A stretch of 45,324 bases of DNA from Burkholderiales bacterium (GTDB lineage Bacteria > Pseudomonadota > Gammaproteobacteria > Burkholderiales > UBA11063): assembly GCA_019748155.1 (NCBI GenBank), contig JAIEPY010000041.1, positions 1-45,324 on the forward strand, read 5' to 3'. Position 1 is the first letter of the stretch. Every line of letters starts with the position of its first letter. Below are positions 43,937 to 45,324 of the stretch, piece by piece. Below the pieces are notes generated by a model. It ran no database searches and had not been told where the DNA came from. It saw only the letters and a program-made list of their open reading frames with translations. A program made the position numbers and the translations under genes.

Positions 43937-44671
43937 ATGACTGATGTAAAAAAAGTAGCTCTGGTAACTGGTGCTAGTCGTGGAATTGGGCGTGCTATTG
44001 CGACCACATTAGCCAAAAATGGTATTGCTGTAATTGGTACTGCAACTAGTGAAAGCGGTGCTCTTGCAATTACCGACTATCTGAAAGAGTTTGGTGGGCG
44101 TGGTGTTGCACTGAATGTTAAGGACAAGAATAATATTGAAGCAGTGATTAAAGATATTGCGGTAACTGAGGGTGATGTAACAATTTTAGTTAATAATGCT
44201 GGTATTACCAAAGATGGTTTATTGATGCGCATGAAAGAAGATGATTGGGATGATGTATTAGATACTAATCTAAAGTCAGTTTTTTTATTGGTTAAAGCCG
44301 CGATTCGTGGTATGACTAAAGCAAAATTTGGTAGAATTATCAATGTTGCTTCAGTGGTTGGTTTTATGGGTAACCCGGGACAAATTAACTATTCTGCAGC
44401 TAAAGGTGGAATGATTGCTATGACTAAATCATTAGCTAAAGAATTTGGTAGTCGTAATATTACGGCGAACTGTGTGGCGCCAGGATTTATTCAAACGGAT
44501 ATGACCGATAAATTACCGGAGGAAACTCGTGCTTCGTATATTCAAAATATTCCACTTGGCCGTTTTGGACAGGTAGAAGATATTGCTAATGCCGTAAAAT
44601 ACTTAGCCAGCGATGATGCAAACTATGTAACAGGTAGCACAATCCATGTAAACGGCGGGCTATACGTCTGA
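43937..44671 (+). CDS. fabG: 3-oxoacyl-ACP reductase (FabG)
   Basis: 244 residues, classical SDR. NADPH-binding TGASRGIGRAIA is at 11-22 and NNAGITKDGLLMRM at 86-99; the catalytic tetrad is Asn111, Ser139, Tyr152 and Lys156. It reduces 3-oxoacyl-ACP in each elongation cycle. AAGGGGTG precedes ATG 43937. acpP, the usual next gene, is not found in the following 650 nt. Confidence 0.97.
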   Translation: MTDVKKVALVTGASRGIGRAIATTLAKNGIAVIGTATSESGALAITDYLKEFGGRGVALNVKDKNNIEAVIKDIAVTEGDVTILVNNAGITKDGLLMRMKEDDWDDVLDTNLKSVFLLVKAAIRGMTKAKFGRIINVASVVGFMGNPGQINYSAAKGGMIAMTKSLAKEFGSRNITANCVAPGFIQTDMTDKLPEETRASYIQNIPLGRFGQVEDIANAVKYLASDDANYVTGSTIHVNGGLYV

Positions 44672-44708
44672 TAGGACTTAACTTTATTCTGTTTTATTTT
44701 GCTAGATA

Positions 44709-44717
44709 TGCTATAAT
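44709..44717 (+). promoter_or_regulatory. Extended -10 promoter for the 39-residue gene
   Basis: TGC followed by TATAAT (44712-44717), then AACGGGG, the same 13-base string that follows the -10 at 25636. The -35 is poor. A leader of about 107 nt follows and holds weak inverted repeats, e.g. TGATT 44774-44778 with AATCA 44794-44798. Confidence 0.7.
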
Positions 44718-44830
44718 AACGGGGTTAGGTTGATTATCTGAGCAAAATAGCTTGTTTATTAAAAGATCTTAAGTGATTGCAGGCGGTTTAGCTAATCAGC
44801 AGTTAATATAGTATTTTAAAGGAAATTAAA

Positions 44831-44950
44831 ATGTTAAAAAAAATTGCAAATACGTTTATTCTTATTATAAAAACAATGGCTAAAGCTGGAGAATATGAAG
44901 CTCGTGCATACGAGATTGCTTCAAGAAACTCTGTTACTGCTGCAATGTAG
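44831..44950 (+). CDS. Orphan 39-residue protein of unknown function
   Basis: Translation gives MLKKIANTFILIIKTMAKAG, then EYEARAYEIASRNSVTAAM. A basic-hydrophobic helix (about 2-17) is followed by a polar, helical-looking second half. Support for a real gene: AAAGGAAA directly upstream, an extended -10 promoter 114 nt ahead and an intrinsic terminator 17 nt behind the stop, making a complete single-gene unit. I do not recognise the family. A short toxic or membrane-active peptide, a small regulator, or the open reading frame of a dual-function small RNA are possibilities; none is shown. Confidence 0.6.
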   Translation: MLKKIANTFILIIKTMAKAGEYEARAYEIASRNSVTAAM

Positions 44951-44966
44951 TAATAGCTAAAGTAAT

Positions 44967-45000
44967 AAGCCCTCTAGAATTTATGTATAGGGGCTTTTTT
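44967..45000 (+). terminator. Intrinsic terminator after the 39-residue gene
   Basis: AAGCCC (44967-44972) pairs with GGGCTT (44991-44996), with a partly paired inner portion and a T-run of six starting in the right arm. It is 17 nt after the stop codon. Confidence 0.8.
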
Positions 45001-45324
45001 ATTTAACCTTATTTGGTAATGTTCAAAGTAAAAAATCATCAGAACCTATATTGTCTTGGTGGTTTTTTAAATTAAAAGGACGCTAACTTTTAGCATCAAT
45101 GCAGCAGTTTAGATGTGTTTTTAATCAAGAGATTATGATAAACAAAATACTTAAACGAGTGAAAAATAGATTTAAAAAAAGAGTCAAGGTTTGAAATCAA
45201 AGGATTATTTATTTTTTCTAAATATTTTTAGATTTATTGCTGCGAGTATTGCATCCGCTGAGGTGAGATGCACCACTTGAAAGCTTAATTTTGAGCTATA
45301 ATTTGTAACTAAAAATTGGAGTCA
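45001..45324 (+). other. Intergenic stretch before a gene starting just outside the window
   Basis: No convincing gene is seen. A 31-codon open frame at 45099-45194 is discussed in the rejected list. GCATC (45251-45255) with GATGC (45267-45271), or alternatively GGTG (45262-45265) with CACC (45271-45274), could fold. TATAAT at 45297-45302 and TTGAAA at 45277-45282 are 14 nt apart, short for a normal promoter. The last bases carry GGAG (45318-45321), a ribosome site for a coding start immediately past 45324, possibly acpP given fabG upstream. Confidence 0.5.

Noticed and set aside
45099-45194. 31-codon open frame with a Lys/Arg-rich end (internal start at 45134)
   Set aside because: No well-placed ribosome site for the first ATG, no terminator, and AT-rich DNA gives Lys/Arg/Ile-rich chance frames easily.
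1-45324. CRISPR arrays, tRNA or rRNA genes, insertion sequences
   Set aside because: No regularly spaced repeats, no tRNA-like cloverleaf with TTCGA arm, and no transposase reading frame were noticed.

Overview
The window looks like chromosome from an AT-rich Gram-negative proteobacterium. The evidence is an O-antigen-ligase-like protein, cyoABCDE and cydAB with the small subunits CydP and CydX, ihfA next to pheST, and a yceD-rpmF-plsX-fabH-fabD-fabG block. This suits a low-GC beta- or gammaproteobacterium; a Neisseriales-type betaproteobacterium is my tentative guess. All recognised genes lie on the + strand.

Layout. (1) 1-3643: the tail of an unidentified gene, then a very AT-rich three-part glycosylation module (GtrB-like transferase, small EamA/SMR-like membrane protein, large IRSDEW-type membrane protein) with a frameshifted small membrane gene inside it. 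An exact 18-bp inverted repeat brackets the module. (2) 3786-19931: a long polysaccharide cluster with an SDR epimerase, five GT2-type proteins (one fused to GT4), a GT25-like protein, three stand-alone GT4 enzymes, two pyranose/furanose mutases and a WbaP-type initiating phosphosugar transferase. The second mutase carries Arg where UDP-galactopyranose mutase has His. (3) 20027-30095: an ancestral-looking infC-rpmI-rplT-pheS-pheT-ihfA series interrupted twice: by five glycan genes (including a WaaL-like ligase and GtrA) between infC and rpmI, and by a LOG-family gene between rplT and pheS. infC appears to start at AUA. (4) 30211-38232: both terminal quinol oxidases, cydP-cydA-cydB-cydX then cyoABCD, a terminator, and cyoE. 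(5) 38250-44671: an MFS transporter, then yceD-rpmF-plsX, fabH-fabD, a MAPEG-like gene and fabG. (6) 44672-45324: an orphan 39-aa small gene with its own promoter and terminator, then a gene-poor stretch ending in a Shine-Dalgarno for a gene just outside the window.

How the parts fit. WbaP would load a hexose-1-phosphate on undecaprenyl phosphate, the GT2/GT4/GT25 enzymes would extend it, the two mutases would supply furanose donors (probably UDP-Galf and perhaps UDP-GalNAcf), and the WaaL-like protein would ligate the product to lipid A-core. The module at 221-3630 and the GtrA gene suggest additional membrane-side glycan decoration. No Wzx flippase, Wzy polymerase or ABC exporter is recognisable here, so export genes must lie elsewhere or be unrecognised.

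Regulatory signals are clear in places: several extended -10 promoters (TGnTATAAT), five intrinsic terminators, a structured leader before rpmI, and two sites where a terminator hairpin sits directly on a downstream promoter.
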